NCBI RefSeq assembly: GCF_014654675.1
Contig: NZ_BNBC01000009.1
Coordinates: 62,001 to 126,000, forward strand
Direction of reading: 5' to 3'
DNA length: 64,000 nt
Source: Streptomyces spiralis
GTDB taxonomy: Bacteria; Actinomycetota; Actinomycetes; Streptomycetales; Streptomycetaceae
Shown here: one piece after another, positions 43,336 to 52,871 of the stretch
How positions within the stretch are numbered: the stretch's first letter is position 1
How the letters are laid out: the number at the start of each line of letters is the position of its first letter
Notes under the pieces: model-generated
What the model was told of the DNA's origin: nothing
The model's input: the letters and a program-made list of their open reading frames with translations, nothing else
The model's database searches: none
Made by a program: the position numbers and the translations under genes

Positions 43336-45915
43336 CTACTCCGTGGCGATCGCGTTCAGCACGTTCATCCGGCCCGCCCGGAACGCCGGGATCAGGGCGG
43401 CGAACAGGCCCACGAAGGCCGAGCCGATGAAGACTCCGGTGATCGTCGGCCAGGGGATGTCCAGGACCTTCAGGCCCTCCAGGGCGAGGAGCTTCTGGGC
43501 GGTCGCGCCCCAGCCCATGCCCAGGCCCAGGCCCAGCAGGGCGCCGAAGAGGGCGATGACCACCGACTCCATGCGGATCATGCGGCGCAGCTGACGGCGG
43601 GAGAGGCCGATCGCCCGCATCAGGCCGATCTCGCGGGTCCGCTCCACCACCGACAGCGCCAGGGTGTTCACCACACCCAGGATCGCGACGATGATCGCCA
43701 GCGCCAGCAGGCCGTAGATCATGTTCAGCAGCTGGCCGATCTGGTCCTTCAGCGCCTGCTTGTAGTCGGTCTGGTCACGCACCGTGTACTGCGGGTAGTC
43801 GTGCAGCGCGGACTTCAGCGACTTGTAGGCGGCGTCCTGCTGCCCGTCCTTGGCGCTGGCGAAGACCAGCTGGTCCAGCGGCATCTTGTCGGCGGGCACG
43901 TGCTTGGCGAGCGTGGCGATCGACGTGTACATCGCGCCCTGGTCGATGACGACGTCGCTGCTGGTGATCGCGCGGACCGTCAGATGGGCCGTGGAGCCGT
44001 TCTGGAAGGCGACGGCGATCTTCGAGCCGAGGTGGATGTCGTGGTCCTTGGCGAACTTCTCGTGCACGGACATCGAGTTCGGCAGATAGGCGTCCTTCAG
44101 ATTCCCGGCGACGGTCTTGGTGCGCAGGTCCGTCGCGTACGTCGGGTCGGCCGCGGTGATCGCCGTGTCGTCGAGGGTCTTGCCGTCCGGGGTGGTGAAG
44201 TCGGCCTTGGTCCACTTGTACTCGGTGACCCGCGCCAGCCCCGGCGTGTCCTTGATCGCCTCGACCGCCTGCGGGGTGACCAGCTGACCGTTGTCGGACT
44301 GGATGATGAAGTCCGTGCCGACGGTCTTGTCGAGCTGGTCGGTGGCGGAGGCGACCATGGAGGAGCCGACCACCGAGAGGCAGGCGACCAGCGCGAGGCC
44401 GATCATCAGCGCGGCGCCCGTGGCACCGGTGCGGCGCGGGTTGCGCAGCGCGTTGCGTTCGGCCATCCGGCCCACCGGCCCGAAGGCCCGCAGCAGTACG
44501 GCGCCCAGGACGCGCACCACGCCGCCCGCGAGCAGCGGACCGATGACGACGAACCCGATCAGCGACAGCACCACGCCCAGGCCCAGCCAGAGCGAGCCGT
44601 CCTTCGCCTTGTCGACGCCCGCGGCCTGGTAGAGGCTGTAGCCGCCGGCACCGGTCAGCACCAGGCCCACCAGGGCCCGGATCCGCCCGGCCCTGGCGTC
44701 GGCCGGGGCTCCGGCGTCGCGCAGCGCGGCCATCGGGGAGACCTTGCCGGCCCGGCGGGCGGGCAGATAGGCGGCGAGGACGGTGACGACGACGCCGAGC
44801 ACCAGACCGACCACCGGGGTCGTCCAGGCGATCGTCAGATCGCTGGTCGACAGGTGCATCCCCATCTGGCCCATGAGCTTCATCAGCCCGACCGCGAGGC
44901 CGACGCCCGCACCGACACCCAGCACCGAGCCGAACACACCGAGCAGCAGCGCCTCGGCCAGGACGGAGCGGTTGACCTGCTTGCGGCTGGAGCCGATGGC
45001 CCGCATCAGGCCGATCTCGCGGGTGCGCTGGGCGACCAGCATCGAGAAGGTGTTGATGATCAGGAAGATGCCGACGAGGAAGGCGATCCCGGCGAAGCCG
45101 AGCATCGCGTACTTCATGACGTTCATGAAGCCCTCGACGTCCTTCTGGTTGGCGTCGGCGGTCTCCTTGGCGGTCTGCACCTTGTAGCCGGTGCCGATCG
45201 CCGAGAGCACGTTCGTCTTCAGCTGCGGGTCGGTCACCCCGGAGGCGGCCGTGACGTTGATGTTGGTGTAGACGCCGGTCCTGCCGACGAGCGTCTGCTG
45301 CGCCGTCCTGGTGTCCAGGTAGAAGATCGCCGCACCGGGGTTGGTGACCTGGAAGGCGGCGATGCCGGAGATCCTCGCGCGGTGCGTGCCGACCGCGCTG
45401 ATCACGCCGATCTCGTCACCGAGCTTCAGGTGGTGCTTGTCGACGGTGTCGGCGTCGACCATCACCTGGTCCGGGCCCTTGGGCGCCGTACCGGAGGTGA
45501 TCTTCATGGTGCGTGCGTCGTTGCCGTTCCAGCTGCCGACGATGGTCGGAGCGCCGCTGGAGGGCGACAGGTTGTCCTTCTTGCCGTCGACGACGGTGAC
45601 GGAGGTCGAGAAGACCGTCCCCTCCGCCGACTTCACGCCCTGCGCCCCGCGCACCTTGCCGAGCACGGAGGCCGGCATGACCGGCGGCTTGCCGTCGTCG
45701 GCGGTCGTCTCACCGCTGTCCGAGGCGCCCTTGGCGCTCACCGACACATCGGACGACGTCGCCTGGAACAGCTTGTCGAAGGTGGTGTTCATGGTGTCGG
45801 TGAACACCAGCGTCCCGCAGACGAAGGCCACCGACAGCAGGACGGCGATCGCCGAGAGGGCCATCCGTCCCTTGTGCGCGAAGAAGTTGCGCATCGATGT
45901 CTTCAGGACGGTCAT
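43336..45915 (-). CDS. FtsX-like ABC transporter permease (second copy)
   Basis: This 859-residue permease has the same duplicated FtsX layout as the 20266-22794 protein: N-terminal helix MALSAIAVLLSVAFVCGTLVF, extracellular domain to about residue 260, a helix block (AMLGFAGIAFLVGIFLIINTF), RTREIGLMRAIGSSRKQV, a second extracellular domain, and C-terminal helices ending in FRAGRMNVLNAIATE. The two permeases clearly arose by duplication, but the extracellular domains differ. The ATG lies inside the stop of its ATPase gene (ATGA), giving translational coupling. Confidence 0.92.
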   Translation of the reverse strand: MTVLKTSMRNFFAHKGRMALSAIAVLLSVAFVCGTLVFTDTMNTTFDKLFQATSSDVSVSAKGASDSGETTADDGKPPVMPASVLGKVRGAQGVKSAEGTVFSTSVTVVDGKKDNLSPSSGAPTIVGSWNGNDARTMKITSGTAPKGPDQVMVDADTVDKHHLKLGDEIGVISAVGTHRARISGIAAFQVTNPGAAIFYLDTRTAQQTLVGRTGVYTNINVTAASGVTDPQLKTNVLSAIGTGYKVQTAKETADANQKDVEGFMNVMKYAMLGFAGIAFLVGIFLIINTFSMLVAQRTREIGLMRAIGSSRKQVNRSVLAEALLLGVFGSVLGVGAGVGLAVGLMKLMGQMGMHLSTSDLTIAWTTPVVGLVLGVVVTVLAAYLPARRAGKVSPMAALRDAGAPADARAGRIRALVGLVLTGAGGYSLYQAAGVDKAKDGSLWLGLGVVLSLIGFVVIGPLLAGGVVRVLGAVLLRAFGPVGRMAERNALRNPRRTGATGAALMIGLALVACLSVVGSSMVASATDQLDKTVGTDFIIQSDNGQLVTPQAVEAIKDTPGLARVTEYKWTKADFTTPDGKTLDDTAITAADPTYATDLRTKTVAGNLKDAYLPNSMSVHEKFAKDHDIHLGSKIAVAFQNGSTAHLTVRAITSSDVVIDQGAMYTSIATLAKHVPADKMPLDQLVFASAKDGQQDAAYKSLKSALHDYPQYTVRDQTDYKQALKDQIGQLLNMIYGLLALAIIVAILGVVNTLALSVVERTREIGLMRAIGLSRRQLRRMIRMESVVIALFGALLGLGLGMGWGATAQKLLALEGLKVLDIPWPTITGVFIGSAFVGLFAALIPAFRAGRMNVLNAIATE

Positions 45916-46700
45916 GACGTACGCCCCCGGGCGTCGAAGTCCTTCATGCGGTCCAGGACCTGATCGGCCGTCGGCTGGTGCATCTCGTCGACGATCCGGC
46001 CGTCGGCGAGGTACAGCACCCGGTCCGCGTAGGAGGCGGCCACCGGGTCGTGGGTGACCATCACGATCGTCTGGCCCAGCTCGTCGACCGAGCGGCGCAG
46101 GAAGCCGAGGACCTCGGCGCCCGCGCGGGAGTCCAGGTTTCCGGTCGGCTCGTCACCGAAGATGATCTCGGGCCGGGCGGCGAGCGCGCGGGCCACGGCG
46201 ACCCGCTGCTGCTGACCGCCGGAGAGCTGGTTGGGACGGTGCTTGAGCCGCCCGGCCAGGCCGACGGTCTCGACCACCCGGTCCAGCCACGCCCGGTCCG
46301 GCTTCCGGCCGGCGATGTCCATGGGCAGGGTGATGTTCTCGATCGCGTTCAGCGTCGGCAGCAGGTTGAACGCCTGGAAGATGAACCCGATCCGGTCCCG
46401 GCGGAGCTGGGTGAGCTTCTTGTCCTTCAGCCCGGTGATCTCGGTCTCGTCCAGGTAGATCTGACCGCTCGTCACGGTGTCGAGCCCGGCCAGGCAGTGC
46501 ATCAGCGTGGACTTGCCGGACCCGGAGGGGCCCATGATCGCGGTGAACTGGCCGCGGGCGATGTCCACGTCGACGTGGTCGAGGGCGACGACTCGGGTCT
46601 CCCCGGCCCCGTAGGCCTTCACGACCTGCCGCGCCCGCGCGGCAACGGCCGTAGTCCCTCCAGTACCCCCGTGCCTGGGAATGGTCACAGCCGATGTCAC
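45912..46700 (-). CDS. ABC transporter ATPase, MacB/LolD type (second copy)
   Basis: This 262-residue ATPase starts at GTG with GGAG seven bases upstream. The Walker A is GPSGSGKST (57-65), the signature LSGGQQQRVAVARALA, and the Walker B IIFGDEPTGNLD. It closely resembles the first ATPase over the whole nucleotide-binding core. It forms a transporter with the downstream permease. The 46701-47124 gap upstream has no gene and includes the CCCCAGGTACG element at 46964, shared in form with the other operon's upstream region. Confidence 0.92.
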   Translation of the reverse strand: MTSAVTIPRHGGTGGTTAVAARARQVVKAYGAGETRVVALDHVDVDIARGQFTAIMGPSGSGKSTLMHCLAGLDTVTSGQIYLDETEITGLKDKKLTQLRRDRIGFIFQAFNLLPTLNAIENITLPMDIAGRKPDRAWLDRVVETVGLAGRLKHRPNQLSGGQQQRVAVARALAARPEIIFGDEPTGNLDSRAGAEVLGFLRRSVDELGQTIVMVTHDPVAASYADRVLYLADGRIVDEMHQPTADQVLDRMKDFDARGRTS

Positions 46701-47124
46701 GGTAAGTCTCCTATGTCGGTCAGCGGTTGGTCGTGCCTTCGCCCGTCTGTCGAGCGAGGTGCTTCGGTACGCCCATGAGTCTGGTCGGCGTGAGGCTCCG
46801 GCGCGCTGGTGCCGGGCCCCGTCTTCTGCGGGGGAAAACCCCACCCCCGTTGGTGCGGTGCGCCGCCGCCCGGCGGTGCCGTGCCGCTCCCTCAGTGGCG
46901 TAAAGCCAGGTTAAGGACGGCCCCGGTGCCCTCTCGTCCTCCGCCGGTACGAACCCTCCCCGACCCCAGGTACGGAGCAACCCCTAGGGGCTCTCCACCG
47001 ACGGGTGGACCTCGTCTCAGGGTCGCGTCCACCCACCGGCCCAGCGAGCCTCCACCCTCCCGCCACGTGAGGATCAAGTGCGAAGCTGTCCGCCGAAGAT
47101 AGATGCACAGGGAAAGGATCCGCC

Positions 47125-48618
47125 GTGGGCAGCACCGAATCCGCGCTGCGCCGGGCCACCGGGCGCACCGCGCCCGACCGCCGGGGCGCCGTCGTCGCCG
47201 CGCTGATGCTCGCCATGGCGCTGGCGGCGCTGGACTCGACGATCGTGTCGACCGCCGTCCCGCAGATCGTCGGCGACCTCGGCGGCTTCACCCTCTTCTC
47301 CTGGCTGTTCTCCGGCTATCTGCTGGCCGTGACGGTGACGCTGCCCGTCTACGGCAAGCTCTCCGACACCTTCGGCCGCAAGCCGGTCCTCGTCGCGGGC
47401 GCGGCCCTCTTCCTGCTCGGCTCGCTGCTGTGTGCCGGCGCCTGGGGCATGGGCGCGCTGATCGCCTTCCGGGTCGTCCAGGGCCTGGGCGGCGGGGCGT
47501 TGCAGGGCACCGTCCAGACGCTCGCCGCCGACCTCTACCCGCTGGAGCAGCGCCCTCGGATCCAGGCCAGGCTGTCCACCGTGTGGGCGGTGTCCGCGAT
47601 CGCCGGCCCGGCACTCGGCGGCCTGCTCGCGGCGTACGCCGACTGGCGCTGGATCTTCCTGGTGAACCTGCCGGTCGGCGCCCTCGCGCTGTGGCTGATC
47701 GTCCGCCATCTGCACGAGCCGGAGCGGGAGCGCTCCGCGCGCCCGCGCGTCGACTGGGCCGGCGCGCTGGCCGTGTTCGCCTGCGCGGGCGCCCTGCTGA
47801 CCGCGACGGTCCAGGGCGGCGTGGCCTGGCCCTGGCTGTCGGCACCGTCCCTGGCGCTGTTCGGTACGGGAGGGGCGCTGGCCGCGCTGGTGGTGGTGAT
47901 CGAGCGGCGGGCGGCCGAGCCGATCATCCCGGGGTGGGTGTGGCGCCGCCGCACGATCGCCGCGGTGAACCTGGCGCTGGGCGCCCTGGGACTGCTGATG
48001 GTCGCTCCCACCGTCTTCCTGCCCACCTACGCCCAGTCGGTCCTCGGCCTGGCGCCGGTGGCCGCCGGCTTCGTGCTGTCGGTGTGGACGCTGAGCTGGC
48101 CGATCTCGGCGGCGCTCAGCCAGCACGTCTACCGCCGGATCGGCTTCCGCAACACCGCGCTGCTGGGCATCGGCACGGCGGCCGTGCTCCTGTTCGCGTT
48201 CCCCTTCCTGCCGTATCCGGGTGCGGCCTGGCAGCCGACGGTGCTGATGCTCGCCCTGGGCGCGGCCCTCGGCCTGTTCCAGTTGCCGCTGATCGTCGGC
48301 GTGCAGTCGACGGTCGGCTGGTCGGAGCGCGGCACGGCCACCGCCTCGGTCCTCTTCTGCCGCCAGACCGGCCAGACGCTCGGCGCCTCCGTGTTCGGCG
48401 CGGTCGCCAACGGCGTGCTGTCCGCGCGCCTGGGCGGCGCGAGCGACCTGGACGCGGTGACCCGGGCGCTGGACGCGGGCACGGCGGCCGAACCGACCCG
48501 CCGGGCCGTCGCGGACGCGGTGCACGCGGTCTACCTGGGCGCGGGTTGCGCGGCGGCGCTGGCCTTCGCGGTCCTGCTCACGCTGGCGCCGCGGCGCTTC
48601 CCCGTGCTGCAGGAGTGA
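47125..48618 (+). CDS. MFS drug:H+ antiporter, DHA2 type
   Basis: This 497-residue transporter has about 14 membrane segments, matching DHA2 efflux pumps. Motifs: LDSTIVSTAVPQIVGDLGG (TM1), GKLSDTFGRKPVLVAG (motif A), and RVVQGLGGGALQGTVQTL (motif B/C). The substrate range of the family is wide (dyes, antibiotics). The start is GTG with AAAGGA seven bases upstream. It is divergent from the ABC ATPase gene. No TetR regulator is adjacent. Confidence 0.9.
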   Translation: MGSTESALRRATGRTAPDRRGAVVAALMLAMALAALDSTIVSTAVPQIVGDLGGFTLFSWLFSGYLLAVTVTLPVYGKLSDTFGRKPVLVAGAALFLLGSLLCAGAWGMGALIAFRVVQGLGGGALQGTVQTLAADLYPLEQRPRIQARLSTVWAVSAIAGPALGGLLAAYADWRWIFLVNLPVGALALWLIVRHLHEPERERSARPRVDWAGALAVFACAGALLTATVQGGVAWPWLSAPSLALFGTGGALAALVVVIERRAAEPIIPGWVWRRRTIAAVNLALGALGLLMVAPTVFLPTYAQSVLGLAPVAAGFVLSVWTLSWPISAALSQHVYRRIGFRNTALLGIGTAAVLLFAFPFLPYPGAAWQPTVLMLALGAALGLFQLPLIVGVQSTVGWSERGTATASVLFCRQTGQTLGASVFGAVANGVLSARLGGASDLDAVTRALDAGTAAEPTRRAVADAVHAVYLGAGCAAALAFAVLLTLAPRRFPVLQE

Positions 48619-48639
48619 GGCCCCGCCGGTGGGCCCCGC

Positions 48640-49344
48640 TCACTTGTTCAGCGCCTCCTTGCGGATCAGCTGGACGAAGCTCGGGGTGCCCTCCGTCGTG
48701 CGTACGTCGACGAACCGGTGCACGTACCGCCGGTCCTCGGCCTGCCGCAGCAGTTCCTGGGCCAGGTCGCAGCGCGCGGTGTAGCGGCCCGGCAGCCGTG
48801 ACGTGCCGGTCCGGTAGTCGCTGACCCGCGGCGCGTCGAACAGCCCACCGGGGCGGACCACCGTCCAGTCCAGGTCGCTGCGGCGGACGATCTCCTCCAT
48901 GCGCCGCATGTCGTCGTAGACCGTGCGTCCCATGAACCGCGCCACGGCCGGTTCCAGCACCCGGCGGAAGAGGAAGCCCTCGCCGGGCGCGGGCGTGCCG
49001 AACATGATCGTGGAGGTGACGGCGACCAGGCGGCGCACGCCGTGCGCGGTCATGGCCCTGATCAGGTGCGTGGCACCGGCGGAGTACACGCTGACCGGTT
49101 CGCGGCCGAACGGCACGCCGAGCGCCGAGATCACCGCGTCGTGCCCGGCCACCACGTCCTCGACCGCGTCCGGGTCGAGCACGTCCGCCTCGGCCACCCG
49201 CACGTGGGCTCCCCGCACCGGGAAGGCCTCGGGACGGCGGGTGACGGCGGTGACATGATGCCCGGCTGCGCTCGCCTGCTCGACGACCAGCCGCCCGGTG
49301 GGGCCGTTCGCCCCGAAGACGACGATGTTCCTGATGCTCTGCAC
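48640..49344 (-). CDS. NAD(P)-binding Rossmann protein, NmrA/SDR atypical
   Basis: This 234-residue protein has the dinucleotide motif IVVFGANGPTGRLVVEQA (residues 5-22) and the pattern AEADVLDPDAVEDVVAGHDAVISALG, RRLVAVTST, and DLDWTVVRPGGLFDAP of atypical SDR/NAD(P)H-binding proteins (NmrA-like). Such proteins often sense NADP rather than catalyse, or reduce small substrates. The GTG has GGGGAG eight bases upstream. A palindrome (CGACGCACGTTGCGTCG) sits 24 bases upstream. It converges with the MFS gene, with only 21 bases between stops. Confidence 0.85.
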   Translation of the reverse strand: MQSIRNIVVFGANGPTGRLVVEQASAAGHHVTAVTRRPEAFPVRGAHVRVAEADVLDPDAVEDVVAGHDAVISALGVPFGREPVSVYSAGATHLIRAMTAHGVRRLVAVTSTIMFGTPAPGEGFLFRRVLEPAVARFMGRTVYDDMRRMEEIVRRSDLDWTVVRPGGLFDAPRVSDYRTGTSRLPGRYTARCDLAQELLRQAEDRRYVHRFVDVRTTEGTPSFVQLIRKEALNK

Positions 49345-49367
49345 GGTGGACTCCCCTTCGGCCACTG

Positions 49368-49384
49368 CGACGCACGTTGCGTCG
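49368..49384. promoter_or_regulatory. Palindrome upstream of SDR gene
   Basis: CGACGCACGTTGCGTCG is a perfect seven-base-arm palindrome with a three-base spacer, 24 bases from the GTG. It could be an operator. Confidence 0.4.
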
Positions 49385-49607
49385 TTTCCGCGTTTCCAGG
49401 GACCAGAGGGTGAAGGGCCCCCGCGATGTGACATCGGGGCGGTGGAAGGGCCGAGGGCGGCGCAGTAAGCGCATACCGACCACTCAGTTTGGCGAAAACG
49501 CAGCGCAGTTCCGGGGCGCCGAGTAGCGTGCGTGACCCGCAGCACCCTCCCCACGCCACCTCCCACCCCGCACCTCTGTTCCAGAGCCGCCACTCGAGGA
49601 GCCCGGG

Positions 49608-50093
49608 ATGTCCCACCCCGCTCACGACCCCTCGCCGCCGTACGGCACGTATCCGCCGACGCCGTACGCCGCGCACCCCTCGCCGCCGTACGCCGCGCAC
49701 CCCTCGCCGCCGTACGCCACGTATCCCTGGCAGCCGTCCCCGCCCGCACCGGAGCCGGACGCGCGACGGTCGCCGCGGCGGGAGGCGCTCGGGCACCACA
49801 GCGACCTGCGGATCCTGCGCGGCGCCTACCGCTGGCAGCGGCGCGTGGCCACGCTCACCGCGCTCGGGTACTTCACGCTCTTCCTCGTCCTGTCCGCCTT
49901 CGCGCCGTCCTTCATGACGGGCGACGGCCCGGGCGGACTGCCGGTCGGGCTGCTGCTCGCCCTGGCCCAGCTCCTGGTCACCCTGCTGGCGATCTCGCTG
50001 TACGAGTACACCGCGCGCCGGTACGTCGACCCGATCGCGGACCGCATACGCCGGCAGGCCGAGCTGGACAGCAGGCGGGGGGCGACACGGTGA
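49608..50093 (+). CDS. DUF485 small membrane protein
   Basis: This 161-residue protein begins with a Pro/Tyr-rich N-terminus that has three near-copies of HPSPPYAA/AHPSPPY (about 20-45). Residues 65-140 have two hydrophobic helices (LTALGYFTLFLVLSAF and GLLLALAQLLVTLLAISLYEYT) typical of DUF485, the small partner of ActP-type solute:sodium symporters. Its stop overlaps the next start (GTGA), so the two proteins are made together, matching the known yjcH-actP pairing. Confidence 0.88.
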   Translation: MSHPAHDPSPPYGTYPPTPYAAHPSPPYAAHPSPPYATYPWQPSPPAPEPDARRSPRREALGHHSDLRILRGAYRWQRRVATLTALGYFTLFLVLSAFAPSFMTGDGPGGLPVGLLLALAQLLVTLLAISLYEYTARRYVDPIADRIRRQAELDSRRGATR

Positions 50094-51700
50094 TCCTCTT
50101 CAACGGCCCGCCCCAGGCGATGTCCCTGGTGGCGTTCACCAGCGTCGCCACCATCACCCTGCTGCTGTGCGTGATGACCGGCCCGGACCGGGACGACCTC
50201 GACGAGTTCTACACCGGCTACAGCTCCCTGTCCCCCATGCGCAACGGCCTGGCCATCGCGGGCGACTACATCTCGGCGGCCAGCGTGCTGGGCACGGGCG
50301 GGGTGATCGCCCTGTGCGGCTACGACGGGATCGTGCTGGCGCTGAGCACGGCGCTGTCGCTGATGCTGATGATGTTCCTGCTGGCCGAACCCCTGCGCAA
50401 CGCGGGCCGGTTCACCATGGGGGACGCGCTGGCGCGCCGGATGCCGGGGCGGGCCGTGCGGATGACCGCGTGCGCGGTGACCATCGCCGCGCTGGTGCCG
50501 CTGATGCTGGTGCAACTGGCCGGGACGGGCCAGCTGCTGGCCTTCATCCTCGGCTTCTCCAACGACTCGCTCAAGACGGGCTGTGTGATCGGCCTGGGCG
50601 CGCTGATGATCAGTTACGCGGCCATCGGCGGGATGAAGGGAACGGCCCTCATCCAGATCCTGAAGATCGTGATGCTGCTGGGGTCCGGGGCCGTGGTCGC
50701 CCTGCTCATCCTGCAACGGTTCGACTGGGACCCCGGCACGCTCTTCCACGCGGCGGCGCAGCAGAGCGGGGTCGGGGATGCCTTCCTGCACTCGGGAATC
50801 GAGTTCGCGGGCGGCGCCAGCCCCCGCCTGGACATGATCACCGCCGAGCTGACGGTGGTCCTGGGCGGTGCGTGCCTGCCGCACATCACCATGCGTACGT
50901 ACACCGCCTCCAGCGCGCGGCAGGTGCGGCGGTCGATGTCCTGGGCGGTGTCGAGCGTGGCGCTGTTCGTGCTCGTCATCACCGTGGTCGGCTTCGGCGC
51001 CACGGCGCTCGTCGGTCGCACGGTGATCGCGCGGGCCGACCCGCAGGGCAACACCGCCTATCTGCTGGGCTCGCGGGCCGCGTTCGGGGCGGACGTCTCC
51101 ACCGGGGAGACGTTCCTGTTCACCGCGGTCACCACGGCCCTCTTCCTGACCCTGCTCGCCTCGGTCGCCGGAATGATCCTGGCCTGCGCCAACTCCCTCG
51201 CCCACGACGTCTTCGCCGCCCGCGTGCAGGAGATGCCGGCGCGCCGCGAGATGACGCTGGCCCGCCTCTCGGCGCTGGCGGTGGGCGTTCCCACGATCCT
51301 GCTGGCCACGCTGGTCCAGCACCGCAGCCTCCAGCCGCTGGTGACGCTGAGCTTCTGCCTGGGCGCCTCCGCCATCGCGCCCGCCCTGGTCTACAGCCTC
51401 TTCTGGCGCCGTTACACCCGAACGGGCCTGCTGAGCACCCTGATCGGGGGCACCCTCGCGGTGCTGCTGCTGATGCCGGGCACCAACCTCGTCTCCGGCT
51501 CGCCGGTGGCCGCCTTCCCCGACGCCGACTTCAACTACTTCCCCTTCACCACGACCGGCCTGGTCACCATCCCCCTCGGCTTCCTGTTCGGCTGGCTGGG
51601 CACGCTGGCCTCCGGCCGGGCGAAGGCGGAGGAGCAGCGGCACCAGTACGAGTCGGTGGAGGGCTGGATCCTGGCGGGGGCGGTACGGAGGGGGAGCTGA
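50090..51700 (+). CDS. Sodium:solute symporter, ActP type
   Basis: This 536-residue permease has about 13 membrane segments. The SSS-family signature GLAIAGDYISAASVLGTGGVIA and AIGGMKGTALIQILK are visible. The family takes up acetate, pyruvate or other monocarboxylates using sodium. The GTG starts inside the preceding stop. The cytoplasmic tail (EEQRHQYESVEGWILAG) is conserved in ActP homologues. No acetyl-CoA synthetase is adjacent, so the substrate is unconfirmed. A small GGACG/CGTCC hairpin follows the stop. Confidence 0.9.
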   Translation: MILFNGPPQAMSLVAFTSVATITLLLCVMTGPDRDDLDEFYTGYSSLSPMRNGLAIAGDYISAASVLGTGGVIALCGYDGIVLALSTALSLMLMMFLLAEPLRNAGRFTMGDALARRMPGRAVRMTACAVTIAALVPLMLVQLAGTGQLLAFILGFSNDSLKTGCVIGLGALMISYAAIGGMKGTALIQILKIVMLLGSGAVVALLILQRFDWDPGTLFHAAAQQSGVGDAFLHSGIEFAGGASPRLDMITAELTVVLGGACLPHITMRTYTASSARQVRRSMSWAVSSVALFVLVITVVGFGATALVGRTVIARADPQGNTAYLLGSRAAFGADVSTGETFLFTAVTTALFLTLLASVAGMILACANSLAHDVFAARVQEMPARREMTLARLSALAVGVPTILLATLVQHRSLQPLVTLSFCLGASAIAPALVYSLFWRRYTRTGLLSTLIGGTLAVLLLMPGTNLVSGSPVAAFPDADFNYFPFTTTGLVTIPLGFLFGWLGTLASGRAKAEEQRHQYESVEGWILAGAVRRGS

Positions 51701-51742
51701 CCCGAGGGGCGGACGGCCCGTCCGTGCTGCGCCGGGCGGGCC

Positions 51743-52639
51743 CTACTCGGCCCAGGCCCGCCCGGTCAGCGCGGTGATGCTGTTCTGCACGGTGTCCATC
51801 TGGGCCCGTACGTCGTCCCACATCTCGCCGTGCTCGCGCAGCACCCGTTCGGTCTCGCGGGCGATCCGGTCCGCGCGCAGCCGGGCCTCGGCCAGCACCT
51901 CGGCCGCCCTCGCCCGCGCCTCCTCCGGCGCCCGCCGCTCCTGCTCCCGGGCGTCGGCGAGGGCCTGCTCGGCCGCGGCCAGCGCGGCCTCGGCCGCCTC
52001 GAGCCGCCGGGCGTGCTCGGCCTCCAGCGCGGCCTGACGCCCGCTCTCCTCCCGTTCCGCCTCGGCGAGCCGGGCGGCGTGCTCACGGGACTGCTCGGTG
52101 AGCATCCCGGAGGTGCGCTGCCGCATCTCGCGCAGCGCCGCCATGGCCTCGCCCCGGCTCGCCTTCACCTCGCGGCGGACGGAGATCCGCAGCTCCTCGG
52201 CCTCCGCCTGGGCGGCGAGGAGCCGCTGCCTGGCCCGTTCCTCGGCCTCGGCGCGTACGGCGTCGGCGTGCGCCCGGGCGGCCCGGAGCACGGCGTCCGC
52301 GTGCGCCCGCGCCGACTCCTCGAGCTGCTGGGCCTCCTGCCGCGCCCGCTCCCGCACCGCCTGCGCCTCCCGCTGCCCCAGCTCGTACAGCCGCCGGGCG
52401 CCCTCCCCCAGCGACTCGTAGGTCTGCTCACCGATCCGGTCGGCGGCCTCCCGCAGGGCGGCGAGCTCCGCCTCCATGTTCTTGGCCAGCACGGTCAGCC
52501 GGGCGGCTCTCTCCCAGGCGGCGTCGCGTTCGTCGGAGAGTGCGTCCGCACAGGCGTTCACCTGGCTGGGACGGTAGCCACGCCCCCGCACGACCACGAA
52601 GCCGTGAAACGCGGCCGATGACCTGGAGGCGCTGTCCAT
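51743..52639 (-). CDS. DivIVA-like coiled-coil cytoskeletal protein
   Basis: This 298-residue protein has a short N-terminal globular piece (FHGFVVVRGRGYRPSQVNACADALSDER) that resembles the DivIVA/Wag31 membrane-interacting loop, then an almost continuous coiled coil from about residue 40 to 285, rich in Ala, Arg, Glu, with heptad patterns (REAQAVRERARQEAQQLEESARAHADAV). The family includes 'cellulose-binding proteins' and polar growth scaffolds of Streptomyces such as Scy and FilP. It has no cellulose-binding module. The role is probably cytoskeletal. Confidence 0.75.
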   Translation of the reverse strand: MDSASRSSAAFHGFVVVRGRGYRPSQVNACADALSDERDAAWERAARLTVLAKNMEAELAALREAADRIGEQTYESLGEGARRLYELGQREAQAVRERARQEAQQLEESARAHADAVLRAARAHADAVRAEAEERARQRLLAAQAEAEELRISVRREVKASRGEAMAALREMRQRTSGMLTEQSREHAARLAEAEREESGRQAALEAEHARRLEAAEAALAAAEQALADAREQERRAPEEARARAAEVLAEARLRADRIARETERVLREHGEMWDDVRAQMDTVQNSITALTGRAWAE

Positions 52640-52775
52640 CCTGAACCCCTCTCCGCCGAAGCCTCGCCGAGCGGATGCGACACGATGATTTCGCGCACAT
52701 CTTGAGGTATTGGGCGGAAATGTTCATAACGCGACACTCCGGACACACGATTCGATCGGTCGCCGAACACAAAAA

Positions 52776-52816
52776 GGCCGGGTGCGGTCGTACCGGTCGT
52801 ACGACCACACCCGGCC
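52776..52816 (-). terminator. Rho-independent terminator with T-run
   Basis: On the minus strand a hairpin with GGCCGGGTG/CACCCGGCC and inner GGTCGTA/TACGACC pairs is followed by TTTTT, one of few classical U-tailed terminators in this region. It ends the SUKH/deaminase transcript. Confidence 0.9.
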
Positions 52817-52871
52817 CGTTCGGCGTCGCCCGGCCTCGCTCGGCCTCACACGCCGTCAGGTGCTCACCCGC

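Noticed and set aside
39632..43594. A 1320-residue open frame on the plus strand
   Set aside because: It is antisense to mfd, whose motifs are unambiguous. Its composition (Gly/Arg/Asp/His/Leu) is a codon-position artefact.
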